From the NCBI RefSeq assembly GCF_001426995.1, contig NZ_LMFY01000002.1, positions 255,956-319,955 on the forward strand: a stretch of 64,000 nt of DNA, given 5' to 3'. Both the position numbers and the translations under genes were made by a program. Shown piece after piece: positions 28,083 through 37,726 of this stretch (position 1 is its first letter; each line of letters starts with the position of its first letter). This stretch comes from Microbacterium sp. Root553 (lineage in GTDB: Bacteria > Actinomycetota > Actinomycetes > Actinomycetales > Microbacteriaceae). A model generated the notes under the pieces. That model searched no databases. It saw only the letters and a list, made by a program, of their open reading frames with translations, and was not told where the DNA came from.

Positions 28083-29780
28083 TCAGAGGTCGAGGGGCTC
28101 GAGGGGCTGCGTGTCCTCCAGCAGGTGGGCCGGGGTGGCACGGGAGGGGGCGAGCGGCAGGGTGACGGTGAACGTCGCGCCGCCGCCGGGTGTCTCCGAC
28201 ACCGACACGCTGCCGTGCAGCGCCTTGACGATCGACGAGACGATGGCGAGACCGAGACCCGAGCCGCCGGTCTCGCGTGCCCGCGACGTGTCGGCGCGCC
28301 AGAACCGCTCGAAGATCTGCTCGCGGATCTGCGGGGGGATGCCCTCGCCGTGATCGACGATCGAGATGCTGCCGGTGCCGCGCACGCGGTCGGCGTCGAC
28401 GACCAGCTCGATCGGGCTCTCTTCGGGCGAGAAGCGGCGCGCGTTGCCCAGCAGGTTGGTCACCACCTGACGGACCTTGTTCTCCTCGCCGAGGACGATC
28501 GGGGGCGTACGGACGGGGATGTCCGCCGCCTCCGTGAAGTCGATCCCCGGCACCTCGACGCTCGCGGCACGCGGACGTCGGCGCAGGCGGGCGAGCGTGC
28601 CGCGGGAGAGCCCGCGCGGCGTCGGCAGGGGCGGGGGCGTCACGGGGATGGAGCGCGTGGTCACGTCGATCAACGGCGCCTCGACGGTGCGGTCCACGAC
28701 CGTCACGGTGCGCGCCGGTGCGGCGGCTCGCAGGTCGAGGGCGGCATCCCGGGCGATGGGGCGGAGATCGAGCGGCTCGATCTCGGGCTCGCGCTCCTCG
28801 TCGAGGCGTGCGAGAGCGAGGAGATCCTCGACGAGCACGCCCATCCGGATCGCCTCCTTCTCGATCCGCTCCATGGCGCGAGCGGTGTCCTCTTCGCCGG
28901 TGATCGCGCCCATCCGGTACAGCTCGGCATAGCCGCGCACGCTCACCAGCGGCGTGCGCAGCTCATGGCTGGCGTCGCCGATGAAGCGGCGCATGTGCCG
29001 CACGGTGCGGTCGCGCTGCGCGAGAGACCCGTCGACGCGGTCGAGCATGGTGTTGATCGCGCTGTTCAGGCGTCCGACCTCGGTCGTGGGTTCGAGGTCG
29101 GTGAGGCGTTGGCTGAAGTCGCCGGCGGCGATCGACATGGCCGTCGACTCCACCTGCCCCAGTCGGCGGAAGGTCAGGGTGACCAGCCCGCGGGTGAGCA
29201 GAGCGGCGAGGAAGATCGTCACGAACGCGACCGTGATGTAGATGCCGAAGTACTGACCGATGATGCGGTCCGCGTACTCGAGCGGCATGGCGACGATCTG
29301 GATCCTCAGCGACCCGTCGCCCTCGCCGGGCACGCGCGCGACGGCGGCGCGATAGCTCGCCCCCTTCGTGCCCTCCAGCGTGAAGCGCGTGTCTTCGTTG
29401 GCCTGCACATCGAGGGGGGAGTACGACGACGGGAACAGCGGAGCGCCGTTCGCGGAGCTGGAGCTTCCCGTCGTGATCTGCAGCACGCCCTCGGCGTCGT
29501 AGATCGCGACGAAGAAGTCGCGGGGGGAGTCGCTGGGCGTGTAGACCGTCCTGCCGTCTTCGACGCTGACCTCGAAGTACCGGTTCGCGAGATCGGCGGA
29601 CACGAGCGCGGGCAGCTGCGAGTCGATGTTGTCGACCAGGGAGTTGCGCAGGATCGGGACCGTGCCGATGCCCGCGGCCAGCAGGCCCAGCGCGAGCACC
29701 GCGACGGTGACACCGGTGACCTTGGCCCGCAGGCTGATCGACCGCCACCAGCGGGTGATCGCATCGGGCTTGTGCGCCAT
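28083..29780 (-). CDS. Two-component sensor histidine kinase (MprB/TrcS type)
   Basis: A 565-residue kinase. It has a first transmembrane helix (about 20-45), an extracellular sensor (about 46-190), a second helix (about 193-215), HAMP, HisKA with phospho-His in GDASHELRTPL, and HATPase (NLLGNARRFS, DHGEGIP, GSGLGLAI). A Pro/Arg-rich insertion of roughly 60 residues (about 365-425) interrupts the early HATPase region. ATG at 29780 has GGAGGA upstream. It lies 60 nt downstream of its response regulator. Confidence 0.92.
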   Translation of the reverse strand: MAHKPDAITRWWRSISLRAKVTGVTVAVLALGLLAAGIGTVPILRNSLVDNIDSQLPALVSADLANRYFEVSVEDGRTVYTPSDSPRDFFVAIYDAEGVLQITTGSSSSANGAPLFPSSYSPLDVQANEDTRFTLEGTKGASYRAAVARVPGEGDGSLRIQIVAMPLEYADRIIGQYFGIYITVAFVTIFLAALLTRGLVTLTFRRLGQVESTAMSIAAGDFSQRLTDLEPTTEVGRLNSAINTMLDRVDGSLAQRDRTVRHMRRFIGDASHELRTPLVSVRGYAELYRMGAITGEEDTARAMERIEKEAIRMGVLVEDLLALARLDEEREPEIEPLDLRPIARDAALDLRAAAPARTVTVVDRTVEAPLIDVTTRSIPVTPPPLPTPRGLSRGTLARLRRRPRAASVEVPGIDFTEAADIPVRTPPIVLGEENKVRQVVTNLLGNARRFSPEESPIELVVDADRVRGTGSISIVDHGEGIPPQIREQIFERFWRADTSRARETGGSGLGLAIVSSIVKALHGSVSVSETPGGGATFTVTLPLAPSRATPAHLLEDTQPLEPLDL

Positions 29781-29840
29781 GCGGTCGGTCCTCCCTGGAA
29801 GCGGATGCGGTGCGGCGTCAGCGGATGACGCGGAGCGGGA

Positions 29841-30527
29841 CTACTTGCCGACCTTGAGCATGTAGCCGAAGCCGCGCTTGGTCTGGATGACGGACTCCTC
29901 GGTGTACGGGTCGATCTTGCGGCGGAGGTAGGAGATGTAGCTCTCCACGATCCCCGCATCGCCGTTGAAGTCGTACTCCCAGACGTGGTCGAGGATCTGG
30001 GCCTTCGACAGCACGCGATTCGGGTTCAGCATCAGATAGCGCAGCAGCTTGAACTCGGTCGGGCTGAGCTCGATCGACTCCTTGCCGACGTGCACGTCGT
30101 GAGTGTCCTGATCCATCGACAGCTCTCCGGCGCGGATGATCGACTCCTCGTCGGCCTGCATCGTGCGGCGGAGGATCGCCTGCGCGCGCGCGACGATCTC
30201 GTCGAGGCTGAACGGCTTGGTGACGTAGTCGTCTCCGCCGGCGTTGAGGCCCTCGATCTTGTCGTCCGTGCCGTCCTTGGCGGTGAGGAACAGGATGGGG
30301 GCGGTGAAGCCGGCCCCACGCAGACGCTTCGTCACGCTGAACCCGTTCATGTCGGGGAGCATGACGTCGAGGATGATCAGGTCGGGCTCCTCCTCCAGTA
30401 CGGCGGAGATGGTGGCGGCGCCGTTGGCGACCGTCTTCACCTGGAACCCGGCGAAGCTGAGACCTGTGGAGAGCAGGTCGCGGATGTTGGGCTCGTCGTC
30501 GACGACCAGGATGCGCGCATCAGTCAT
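29841..30527 (-). CDS. OmpR-family response regulator
   Basis: A 228-residue regulator with receiver D-D-E at the N-terminus, phospho-Asp in LIILDVMLPDMNG, and TAKDG and TKPF switch residues. The winged-helix domain ends QTKRGFGYMLKV, close to MprA/TrcR-type regulators. The start at 30527 is supported by a -10 (CATAAT) 6 nt upstream. It is the partner of the kinase just downstream. Confidence 0.93.
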   Translation of the reverse strand: MTDARILVVDDEPNIRDLLSTGLSFAGFQVKTVANGAATISAVLEEEPDLIILDVMLPDMNGFSVTKRLRGAGFTAPILFLTAKDGTDDKIEGLNAGGDDYVTKPFSLDEIVARAQAILRRTMQADEESIIRAGELSMDQDTHDVHVGKESIELSPTEFKLLRYLMLNPNRVLSKAQILDHVWEYDFNGDAGIVESYISYLRRKIDPYTEESVIQTKRGFGYMLKVGK

Positions 30528-30533
30528 GACCCC

Positions 30534-30539
30534 ATTATG
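30534..30539 (-). promoter_or_regulatory. -10 element for the leaderless response regulator gene
   Basis: CATAAT on the minus strand, 6 nt before the ATG at 30527. Confidence 0.5.
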
Positions 30540-30628
30540 GTGACTTCCGCCATGCGGATGCTGACTATCCGTCGGAGCGGCGCTTTCGCCCACCGCGTAC
30601 CCGGCCGCCCTGACGGGCGCAGCGGGGG

Positions 30629-32269
30629 TCACGCGGCGATCGCGTCGGCATCCATGATCGTGTAGCTGTAGCCCTGTTCGGCGAGGAACCGCTGCCGGTT
30701 CTGGGCGTAATCCTGGTCGATCGTGTCGCGGGCCACGAGCGTGTAGAAGCTCGCGGTGTGCCCGGACTGCTTCGGGCGCAGAAGACGACCGAGGCGCTGC
30801 GCCTCCTCCTGCCGGGACCCGAAGGACCCCGACACCTGGATGGCGACGGATGCCTCGGGCAGATCGATCGAGAAGTTCGCGACCTTCGAGACGACCAGCA
30901 GCGAGATCTCACCCTCGCGGAAGGCGCGGTAGAGCTCCTCGCGCTCGTCGACGGGGGTGGCTCCGGTGATCTGCGGGGCGTTCAGCGCCTGGGACAGCGA
31001 GTCGAGCTGGTCGAGGTACTGGCCGATCACCAGGATCCGTTCCCCGTCGTGCTTCGCGATGAGCTCGCGCACGGCATCGATCTTCGCCGGTGCCGAGGCC
31101 GCGAGGCGGTAGCGCTCGTCGTCGGTCGCTGCCGCGTACTCGAGCCGGTCGTCCGGCGGCAGATCCACGCGCACCTCGTAACAGGCGGCGGGGGAGATGA
31201 AGCCCTGGGCCTCGATCTGCTTCCACGGAGCGTCGAAGCGCTTGGGCCCGATCAGACTGAAGACGTCGCCCTCCCTGCCGTCCTCGCGCACGAGTGTGGC
31301 GGTCAGGCCGATGCGTCGACGCGCCTGCAGATCGGCGGTGAGCTTGAACACCGGTGCGGGGAGCAGGTGCACCTCGTCGTACACGATGAGTCCCCAGTCC
31401 AGGGCATCCAGCAGCGCGAGATGGGCGTACTCGCCCTTCCGCTTCGCCGTGAGGATCTGGTAGGTCGCGATCGTCACCGGCTTGACCTCCTTGGCTTGGC
31501 CGGAGTACTCGCCGATCTCCTCGGGCGTGAGACTGGTGCGCTTGAGCAGTTCGTCGCGCCACTGGCGCGCCGAGACCGTGTTGGTGACGAGGATGAGCGT
31601 GGTGGTCTTCGTGGCGGCCATCGCCCCCGCGCCGACGATCGTCTTTCCCGCGCCGCAGGGCAGCACCACGACGCCGGAGCCGTCCTTCGAGAACGCGTCG
31701 ACCGCATCCTGCTGGTAGGGACGGATCGCCCAGCCGTCTTCGGCGAGCTCGATCTCATGCGGGGTTCCCGGGGTGTACCCGGCGAGGTCCTCGGCGGGCC
31801 AGCCGATCTTGAGCAGCTCCTGCTTGATCTGGCCGCGTGCCCACGCGTCGACCACGAAGGTGTCGGGGGAGGGATGCCCGATCAGCAGCGGCTGGATGCG
31901 CTTGTTGTTCGCCACCTGGGCGAGCACCGCGGGATCGGAGGAGCGGAGGATGAGGACGCCCTCGTCGTCGCGCTCGATGACCAGTCGGCCGTACCGGCCC
32001 ACGGTCTCGCGCAGATCCACGGCGACGGACGGCGGCACGGGGAACCGCGACCAGCGGTCGAGCGTCGCGAGCATGTCCTCGGCGGTGTGGCCGGCGGCGC
32101 GCGCGTTCCAGAGCCCGAGGCGGGTGATCCGGTACGTGTGGATGTGCTCGGGCGCGCGCTCGAGCTCGGCGAAGATCGCCAGCTCGTGGCGGGCGCTCTC
32201 GGCATCCGAGTGGGCGACTTCGAGCAGCACGGTGCGATCGCTCTGGACGATCAGGGGTCCATCAGACAT
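30629..32269 (-). CDS. XPB/Rad25-like DNA helicase
   Basis: A 546-residue superfamily 2 helicase. It has an N-terminal XPB-type damage-recognition-like domain (about 1-170), Walker A LPCGAGKT, DEVH box VYDEVHLLP, motif III LTATL and motif VI QEEAQRLGRLLRPK. Bacterial XPB proteins are 3'-5' helicases proposed to act in DNA repair. ATG at 32269. It follows the helicase-associated gene, whose stop is 12 nt upstream; the two are kept together in actinobacteria. Confidence 0.92.
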   Translation of the reverse strand: MSDGPLIVQSDRTVLLEVAHSDAESARHELAIFAELERAPEHIHTYRITRLGLWNARAAGHTAEDMLATLDRWSRFPVPPSVAVDLRETVGRYGRLVIERDDEGVLILRSSDPAVLAQVANNKRIQPLLIGHPSPDTFVVDAWARGQIKQELLKIGWPAEDLAGYTPGTPHEIELAEDGWAIRPYQQDAVDAFSKDGSGVVVLPCGAGKTIVGAGAMAATKTTTLILVTNTVSARQWRDELLKRTSLTPEEIGEYSGQAKEVKPVTIATYQILTAKRKGEYAHLALLDALDWGLIVYDEVHLLPAPVFKLTADLQARRRIGLTATLVREDGREGDVFSLIGPKRFDAPWKQIEAQGFISPAACYEVRVDLPPDDRLEYAAATDDERYRLAASAPAKIDAVRELIAKHDGERILVIGQYLDQLDSLSQALNAPQITGATPVDEREELYRAFREGEISLLVVSKVANFSIDLPEASVAIQVSGSFGSRQEEAQRLGRLLRPKQSGHTASFYTLVARDTIDQDYAQNRQRFLAEQGYSYTIMDADAIAA

Positions 32270-32280
32270 AGCTGTCCAGT

Positions 32281-33993
32281 TTACTGCTCGATGATCGTGG
32301 CGGCTCGGATGCTCGACACCGGCAGGGTGCGCTCGACGTCCGCCGCACGGTCCCTGCCGCGCAGGCGACCACCGCCGAGTCCCGTCGCCTCGAGCACGAG
32401 GTCTCGTGTCGAGCCGTCCGGCATGCCGACGCTCACCCGCAGCACCGCCCGCGCGCGCACTGCCGCATCGAGTTCGCGGTCGAGCCATGCGGCATCCGCA
32501 TCCGGTCCCTCGTGCGATCGGAGCGCCTGGAGGAGGGGGCCGTAGTCCGGTGTCGTCGGGGCCGGCGCCGGGGGTGCCGGATGGCGTTCTCCGGTGATCG
32601 CCGTGCCGGCTTCATCGACGAGGGTCGCCGGGTAACGGGCATCCGTCAGTGCCCAGTAGACGGTGTCGCGCCCGACCCGCGTGGAGAGGGACGCGCCCTC
32701 GCGCGTCAGTGCGAGCGCGCGGAGACCCTGGTCGACCGACATGGCCTCGATGAGGTGCTGATCGCTGCTGTCGATGCGCGTCCTGCCGGTGCCCGGCTCG
32801 ACCGAGACCCGCACGAGACCGTGTCTCTGCGCGGTCTGAGTCACGAGGTAGCGGAGCGGCTGTGGGATACCCGTGAGCGAGAGCGACTCGAGGAACTCGA
32901 GGATCGTCTGCTCCGTCTCGCCGAGCACGAGCGCGTGGGCGATCGACTCCGGGGTGAACCGATACGTCGACGCCTGCGCCGCCGACTCGCGTGTCGCCAG
33001 GGTGCGCAGGCGCACATCCAGCGCCGGTGCGAGCGGACCGGGGGAGATGGCGCTCAGATCGTTCTGGAGGAAGATGCGATCCACCTCGGCCGGCAGCAGC
33101 GCGGTGAGAGCGCTCGCGTCGATGTCGCCCCCGTTCCGCAGCGCCGTCGCCCAGGCGGTCTCGCCGTCGTCGTCGGTGAGCAGGCCGAGAAGGCGGGCGC
33201 GCTGGAGGAGCGCGCTGCTGCGTTCCGGCCAGGCGGCGTCCCAGGGGTGCGCCAGGGGCCACGATGCGGCGGGCGACCAGCCCCCGCGTTCCGTGCGCAC
33301 GCCGCGCGGCAGCGAGTCGCGGAATCCGCGTACGAGCGTGCTCCAGCGATCTCCGACCGAGGAGCGCAGCCATGCCTCGGCGGCCGTCGTGATCCGTAGC
33401 TGTCGGTCGACCTGGACGACGAGCGCCGCATCCGTCACGATCGCGATGAGGGCATCGATCGATTCGGGCGCCATGCCCGCGTCGCTCAGCATCCGCTTCT
33501 CGCCGGCGCTGATGGTGCCCCCGGCGAGCAGAGCGAACGGTCGGTCGCGGGCCAGCAGGAGGATGTCGGCGAGTGCCGACACCGTGGTGAATGCCCGCTC
33601 GGCGGCGTGGGCGGTGGCGGCCTCGTCAGCGGTGCGCGGCTCGACCGCGTCGACGGGCTCCGGCACGGTGCGCTCGGCCACGGCAGCCGAGACCGGGGGG
33701 AAGGGCGAACCGTCCGGGCGGAGCAGCGCGAGCGCTCGCAGCGTGTCGGCCGACGGCCCGCTCACCCGCGCGTCGTCGGATGTCGCGGCGGCGAGCAGGC
33801 CGGCGGCTTCCGAGTGCGTCAGCGCGGGAAGGATGCGGGTCACCGAGGCCGTGTCGAGGAGGGCCTCCGCGGCGTCGAAGAAGTCCTGCCATCCCGCGTC
33901 CGGTCGCACACGCCGCGCGGCGAAGAGGGTGGCGAGCTCCGCGTCGCTCGCCGCGGAGAGCCATTCGGCCAGCGGGCGTGCGTGCGTGCTCAT
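32281..33993 (-). CDS. Helicase-associated protein, XPB partner
   Basis: A 570-residue protein without Walker motifs. The region near residues 340-470 resembles the helicase C-terminal-associated domain (Helicase_C_3) seen in actinobacterial neighbours of XPB (SIAHALVLGETEQTILEFLE, TQTAQRHGLVRV). The rest is helical winged-helix-like repeats. The role is unknown; conserved pairing suggests it works with the helicase. Confidence 0.8.
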   Translation of the reverse strand: MSTHARPLAEWLSAASDAELATLFAARRVRPDAGWQDFFDAAEALLDTASVTRILPALTHSEAAGLLAAATSDDARVSGPSADTLRALALLRPDGSPFPPVSAAVAERTVPEPVDAVEPRTADEAATAHAAERAFTTVSALADILLLARDRPFALLAGGTISAGEKRMLSDAGMAPESIDALIAIVTDAALVVQVDRQLRITTAAEAWLRSSVGDRWSTLVRGFRDSLPRGVRTERGGWSPAASWPLAHPWDAAWPERSSALLQRARLLGLLTDDDGETAWATALRNGGDIDASALTALLPAEVDRIFLQNDLSAISPGPLAPALDVRLRTLATRESAAQASTYRFTPESIAHALVLGETEQTILEFLESLSLTGIPQPLRYLVTQTAQRHGLVRVSVEPGTGRTRIDSSDQHLIEAMSVDQGLRALALTREGASLSTRVGRDTVYWALTDARYPATLVDEAGTAITGERHPAPPAPAPTTPDYGPLLQALRSHEGPDADAAWLDRELDAAVRARAVLRVSVGMPDGSTRDLVLEATGLGGGRLRGRDRAADVERTLPVSSIRAATIIEQ

Positions 33994-34003
33994 GCCGGAG
34001 TCC

Positions 34004-34279
34004 TCAGGGCCGCGACGTCGCGCGACCCTTGCGGATGAAGCTCATGACGAGCAGCGCGATGATCATCAGGAAGGCGGCGGGAAGGCCCCAATACGGGATC
34101 GCGGCGACGAACGGCCAGGCTCCCGCTCCGAAGTCCTCCTGCTGCATACCGACGGCGGTGCCGATGATGATCGCGAAGAAGCAGATGATCGAGGCCGCCG
34201 CGAGTCCGAGCGCCGTGAACGCGAGAATGCGATCCACGCGGCGAACGGGAGGCTCGAGGTCGGGACTCTGGGTGCTCAT
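34004..34279 (-). CDS. Small membrane protein, function unknown
   Basis: A 91-residue protein with two predicted transmembrane helices (about 17-41 and 55-80) and a basic C-terminus. ATG at 34279 has TAGGCT 7 nt upstream, suggesting a leaderless mRNA. I do not recognise a family. Confidence 0.7.
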   Translation of the reverse strand: MSTQSPDLEPPVRRVDRILAFTALGLAAASIICFFAIIIGTAVGMQQEDFGAGAWPFVAAIPYWGLPAAFLMIIALLVMSFIRKGRATSRP

Positions 34280-34286
34280 CCCTCTG

Positions 34287-34292
34287 AGCCTA
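34287..34292 (-). promoter_or_regulatory. -10 element for the leaderless membrane protein gene
   Basis: TAGGCT on the minus strand, 7 nt before the ATG at 34279. Confidence 0.5.
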
Positions 34293-34419
34293 GTCGCTGC
34301 GCGACCGCGCGGTTCCGCCCCGTGACCTACGGATTCCCTGCCGGGCGACCGGTAGGCTGGTGGTGGTCGCATCCACGCGTCCGATCCCAGCTCCACACCG
34401 ACTCAGCGAGGTTTCTCCC

Positions 34420-34800
34420 ATGCCCACCGGCAAGGTCAGGTTCTACGACGAAGACAAGGGTTTCGGCTTCATCGCCGCCGATGACGGCCAGGACGTCTTC
34501 CTGCACGCCTCGGCCATGCCGGCCGGCGCTGCGGTCAAGGCGGGGACGCGTGTCGAGTTCGGCGTCGCCGACGGCAAGCGCGGACTGCAGGCGCTGTCCG
34601 TGCGGGTGCTGGAAGCACCCCCGAGCCTCGCGAAGGCCAAGCGCAAGCCGGCCGACGACATGGCGATCATCGTCGAGGATCTCGTGAAGCTCCTCGACGG
34701 GATGGGCGGCGACCTGCGTCGCGGCCGTTACCCCTCGTCCGCCCACGGCCGCAAGATCGCGGCCGTCCTGCGCAAGGTAGCCGATGACCTCGAAGCCTGA
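34420..34800 (+). CDS. Cold-shock domain protein with C-terminal extension
   Basis: A 126-residue protein. Residues 1-66 are an OB-fold cold-shock domain with RNP1 KGFGFI and RNP2 DVFLHAS. Residues 67-126 are an added helical segment (EDLVKLLDGMGG, KIAAVLRKVADDL) not found in ordinary 67-residue CspA proteins. It probably binds RNA or single-stranded DNA. Its last 17 nt overlap the DUF3027 gene, so the two are cotranslated. Confidence 0.9.
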   Translation: MPTGKVRFYDEDKGFGFIAADDGQDVFLHASAMPAGAAVKAGTRVEFGVADGKRGLQALSVRVLEAPPSLAKAKRKPADDMAIIVEDLVKLLDGMGGDLRRGRYPSSAHGRKIAAVLRKVADDLEA

Positions 34801-35491
34801 GCCCGACGAGCGTCTTCTCGGCGCCCACGATCTCGCCCTGTCCGCACTGCACGAGATCACCCCGGCGTCGACCGTCGGCCCTGCCGCCGACTATCGGGCG
34901 GAGGACGACGGATCCGTGTCGCTGCGCTTCCAGAACCGCATGCCCGGCTACCCCGGGTGGTACTGGACGGTCACGGTCGCGCGCGTCGAGGACGCGGAGC
35001 CGACGGTGCTCGAGCTCGAGCTGCTGCCGGGCGACGGTGCGCTGCTCGCTCCGGAGTGGGTGCCGTGGGCCGAGCGTCTCGCCGACTACCGTGCGCATCA
35101 GGTCGAGCTCGCCGCGCAGGCGGCCGCGACCGAGGAGGGCGATGCGCTCGCCGTCGCCGACGAGGACGCGTCCGAGGGCGATGAGCTGGAAGACGACGAG
35201 CTCGAGGACGATGAGCTCGACGACGACGACGACGACGACGATGACGACCTCGACGACGATGATGATGATGACGACGACGATGACGACCTCGACGAGGATG
35301 ACCTCGCGGCGGTGCCGCGCGAGCTGCACGCGGGTGATCTCGACGGGGTCGATATCGACGAACTCGACGACTCCGCCGCGGACGACGAGTCGGACGAAGA
35401 CGAGCCCGAGGATGACGACGAGTCCGAGGATGACGAGGACGACGATTCCGATCCCGACGCCGATGAGGATGCCTCAGACGACGAGGAGTGA
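34784..35491 (+). CDS. DUF3027 protein with poly-aspartate tail
   Basis: A 235-residue protein. Residues 1-110 are the DUF3027 domain (PGYPGWYWTVTVARV), an actinobacterial family of unknown role usually encoded beside a cold-shock gene. Residues 115-235 are almost entirely Asp/Glu, with runs of ten and twelve Asp from GAC/GAT triplets, interrupted near residue 178 by AAVPRELHAGDLDG. The tail may mimic nucleic acid or bind cations. Confidence 0.88.
   Translation: MTSKPEPDERLLGAHDLALSALHEITPASTVGPAADYRAEDDGSVSLRFQNRMPGYPGWYWTVTVARVEDAEPTVLELELLPGDGALLAPEWVPWAERLADYRAHQVELAAQAAATEEGDALAVADEDASEGDELEDDELEDDELDDDDDDDDDDLDDDDDDDDDDDDLDEDDLAAVPRELHAGDLDGVDIDELDDSAADDESDEDEPEDDDESEDDEDDDSDPDADEDASDDEE
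35200..35300 (+). repeat. GAC/GAT trinucleotide tract encoding poly-Asp
   Basis: A dense run of Asp codons within the DUF3027 gene. Near-perfect trinucleotide repeats like this are prone to replication slippage in steps of one codon, so tail length may vary between strains. Confidence 0.85.
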
Positions 35492-35502
35492 CCTCCGGGA
35501 AT

Positions 35503-35536
35503 GAGAAAGGGCCGCGTGCGAACGCGGCCCTTTCTC
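35503..35536. terminator. Hairpin terminator after DUF3027
   Basis: A perfect 15-bp stem (GAGAAAGGGCCGCGT and complement) with GCGA loop; the 3' arm contains TTTCTC. It serves both convergent genes. Confidence 0.85.
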
Positions 35537-35550
35537 GTTCCCCCCGGGCG

Positions 35551-36675
<1,125 letters not shown>

Positions 36676-36731
36676 GGGCGTGCCCGCGCCGTCGCCTCGC
36701 CGCGTGACGCCCCGATGTCCGCTCGGGAATG

Positions 36732-36743
36732 TAGGCTTGCCTA
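36732..36743 (+). promoter_or_regulatory. DtxR/IdeR-type operator overlapping the -10
   Basis: TAGGC-TT-GCCTA is a perfect inverted repeat resembling the core of iron boxes (TTAGGTTAGsCTAACCTAA). Its left arm TAGGCT is also the likely -10 of the downstream DtxR-family gene, so metal-loaded protein would block its own promoter. Confidence 0.6.
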
Positions 36744-36762
36744 AGAAGACCCGGAGGGCCAC

Positions 36763-37464
36763 ATGACGGACTTGATCGACACCACGGAGATGTACCTCCG
36801 CACCATCCTCGAACTCGAGGAGGAGAACATCGTGCCGCTGCGCGCGCGCATCTCCGAGCGTCTCGGGCACTCGGGTCCGACCGTCTCGCAGACGGTCGGA
36901 CGCATGGAGCGCGACGGACTCGTCGTGGTCTCGGAGGATCGCAGGCTGGAGCTCACCGACGCCGGGCGCCGCAAGGCGGTCGACGTCATGCGCAAGCACC
37001 GGCTGGCCGAGCGACTGCTGTCCGACGTCATCGGCCTCGATTGGGCTTACGTGCATGAAGAGGCCTGCCGCTGGGAGCACGTCATGAGCGAGCAGGTCGA
37101 GCGTCGACTCGTCGAGCTTCTCGGACACCCCACCGAATCGCCGTACGGCAACCCGATCCCCGGTCTCGACCAGCTGGGCGACACCCCCGCCCGCACTTTC
37201 GACGAGGGCGTCATCGGGCTCGTGCAGAAGCTGAACGCCGCCGGCGCGCCGATCGAGGGCACCGTGCGGCGCCTCGCCGAGCCCGCGCAGGTCGACCCCG
37301 AGCTGCTCGAACAGCTCCGCGATGCGGGCGTCATGCCCGGCGCCAAGGGCGACTACCGCTTCAACGAGGGCTATGTGCTCATCCAGATGGAGGGCAAGGA
37401 CGACGGCCTGGAGCTTCCCGTCGAGCTCGCCTCGCACATCTTCCTCGTCGGCGAGCCGCTCTGA
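36763..37464 (+). CDS. DtxR-family metal-dependent regulator
   Basis: A 233-residue regulator. It has an N-terminal winged helix (about 1-65, ISERLGHSGPTVSQTVGRMERDG), a dimerisation and metal-binding domain (about 66-140; HRLAERLL, HEEACRWEHVMS with His/Glu/Cys ligands) and a C-terminal SH3-like FeoA domain (about 150-225). Typical of IdeR/DtxR iron sensors; manganese sensing is possible. ATG at 36763 follows GGAGG. A candidate operator lies in its own promoter. Confidence 0.93.
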   Translation: MTDLIDTTEMYLRTILELEEENIVPLRARISERLGHSGPTVSQTVGRMERDGLVVVSEDRRLELTDAGRRKAVDVMRKHRLAERLLSDVIGLDWAYVHEEACRWEHVMSEQVERRLVELLGHPTESPYGNPIPGLDQLGDTPARTFDEGVIGLVQKLNAAGAPIEGTVRRLAEPAQVDPELLEQLRDAGVMPGAKGDYRFNEGYVLIQMEGKDDGLELPVELASHIFLVGEPL

Positions 37465-37528
37465 TCCTCATCCTCCCGGTCTCGGATCCGCGTGATTCCG
37501 CCGCCCCGGTGATTGCCAGCTTCACGGG

Positions 37529-37557
37529 GTGACAGGATCGTTATCTTCCGGTAACCT
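37529..37557 (+). promoter_or_regulatory. Promoter of the M23 peptidase transcript
   Basis: GTGACA (37529-37534) and TAACCT (37552-37557) are 17 nt apart. The predicted start near 37564 leaves a leader of about 163 nt. GTTATC-TTCC-GGTAAC between the boxes could be an operator, for example for an MtrA-type regulator, which controls cell-wall hydrolases in other actinobacteria. Confidence 0.5.
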
Positions 37558-37563
37558 CGGACG

Positions 37564-37726
37564 AGTCGTCGAAGAAGCCCGCTGACGACACCCGAGAGGA
37601 TCCGCCTTCCAGGCTCGTCGACCTCTCGGTCAGACCGCACAAAGTACCCGAGATACGTTCGTGCCACGAGAGCAGAGTGCCGACGAGCCAGCGCCGACAG
37701 GCGTGCAGGCGCAGGAGGATTTAGTT
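37564..37726 (+). promoter_or_regulatory. Structured 5' leader of the M23 gene (candidate riboswitch)
   Basis: About 163 nt that can form strong pairings: GTCGTC/GACGAC (37565-37570 with 37584-37589); CCGAGAGG/CCTCTCGG (37592-37599 with 37622-37629); and GGCTCGTCG/CGACGAGCC (37612-37620 with 37681-37689). The last two interlock as a pseudoknot or alternative folds. c-di-AMP (ydaO) riboswitches often precede such wall-hydrolase genes in actinobacteria, but I cannot match the conserved core with confidence. Confidence 0.4.

Noticed and set aside
30758..32545. A 595-codon plus-strand frame opposite the XPB-like helicase
   Set aside because: Shadow frame without similarity; helicase motifs are on the minus strand.
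37661..37726. GTG at 37661 as the M23 start
   Set aside because: It has no ribosome-binding site and lies within the structured leader; TTG at 37727 has AGGAGG.
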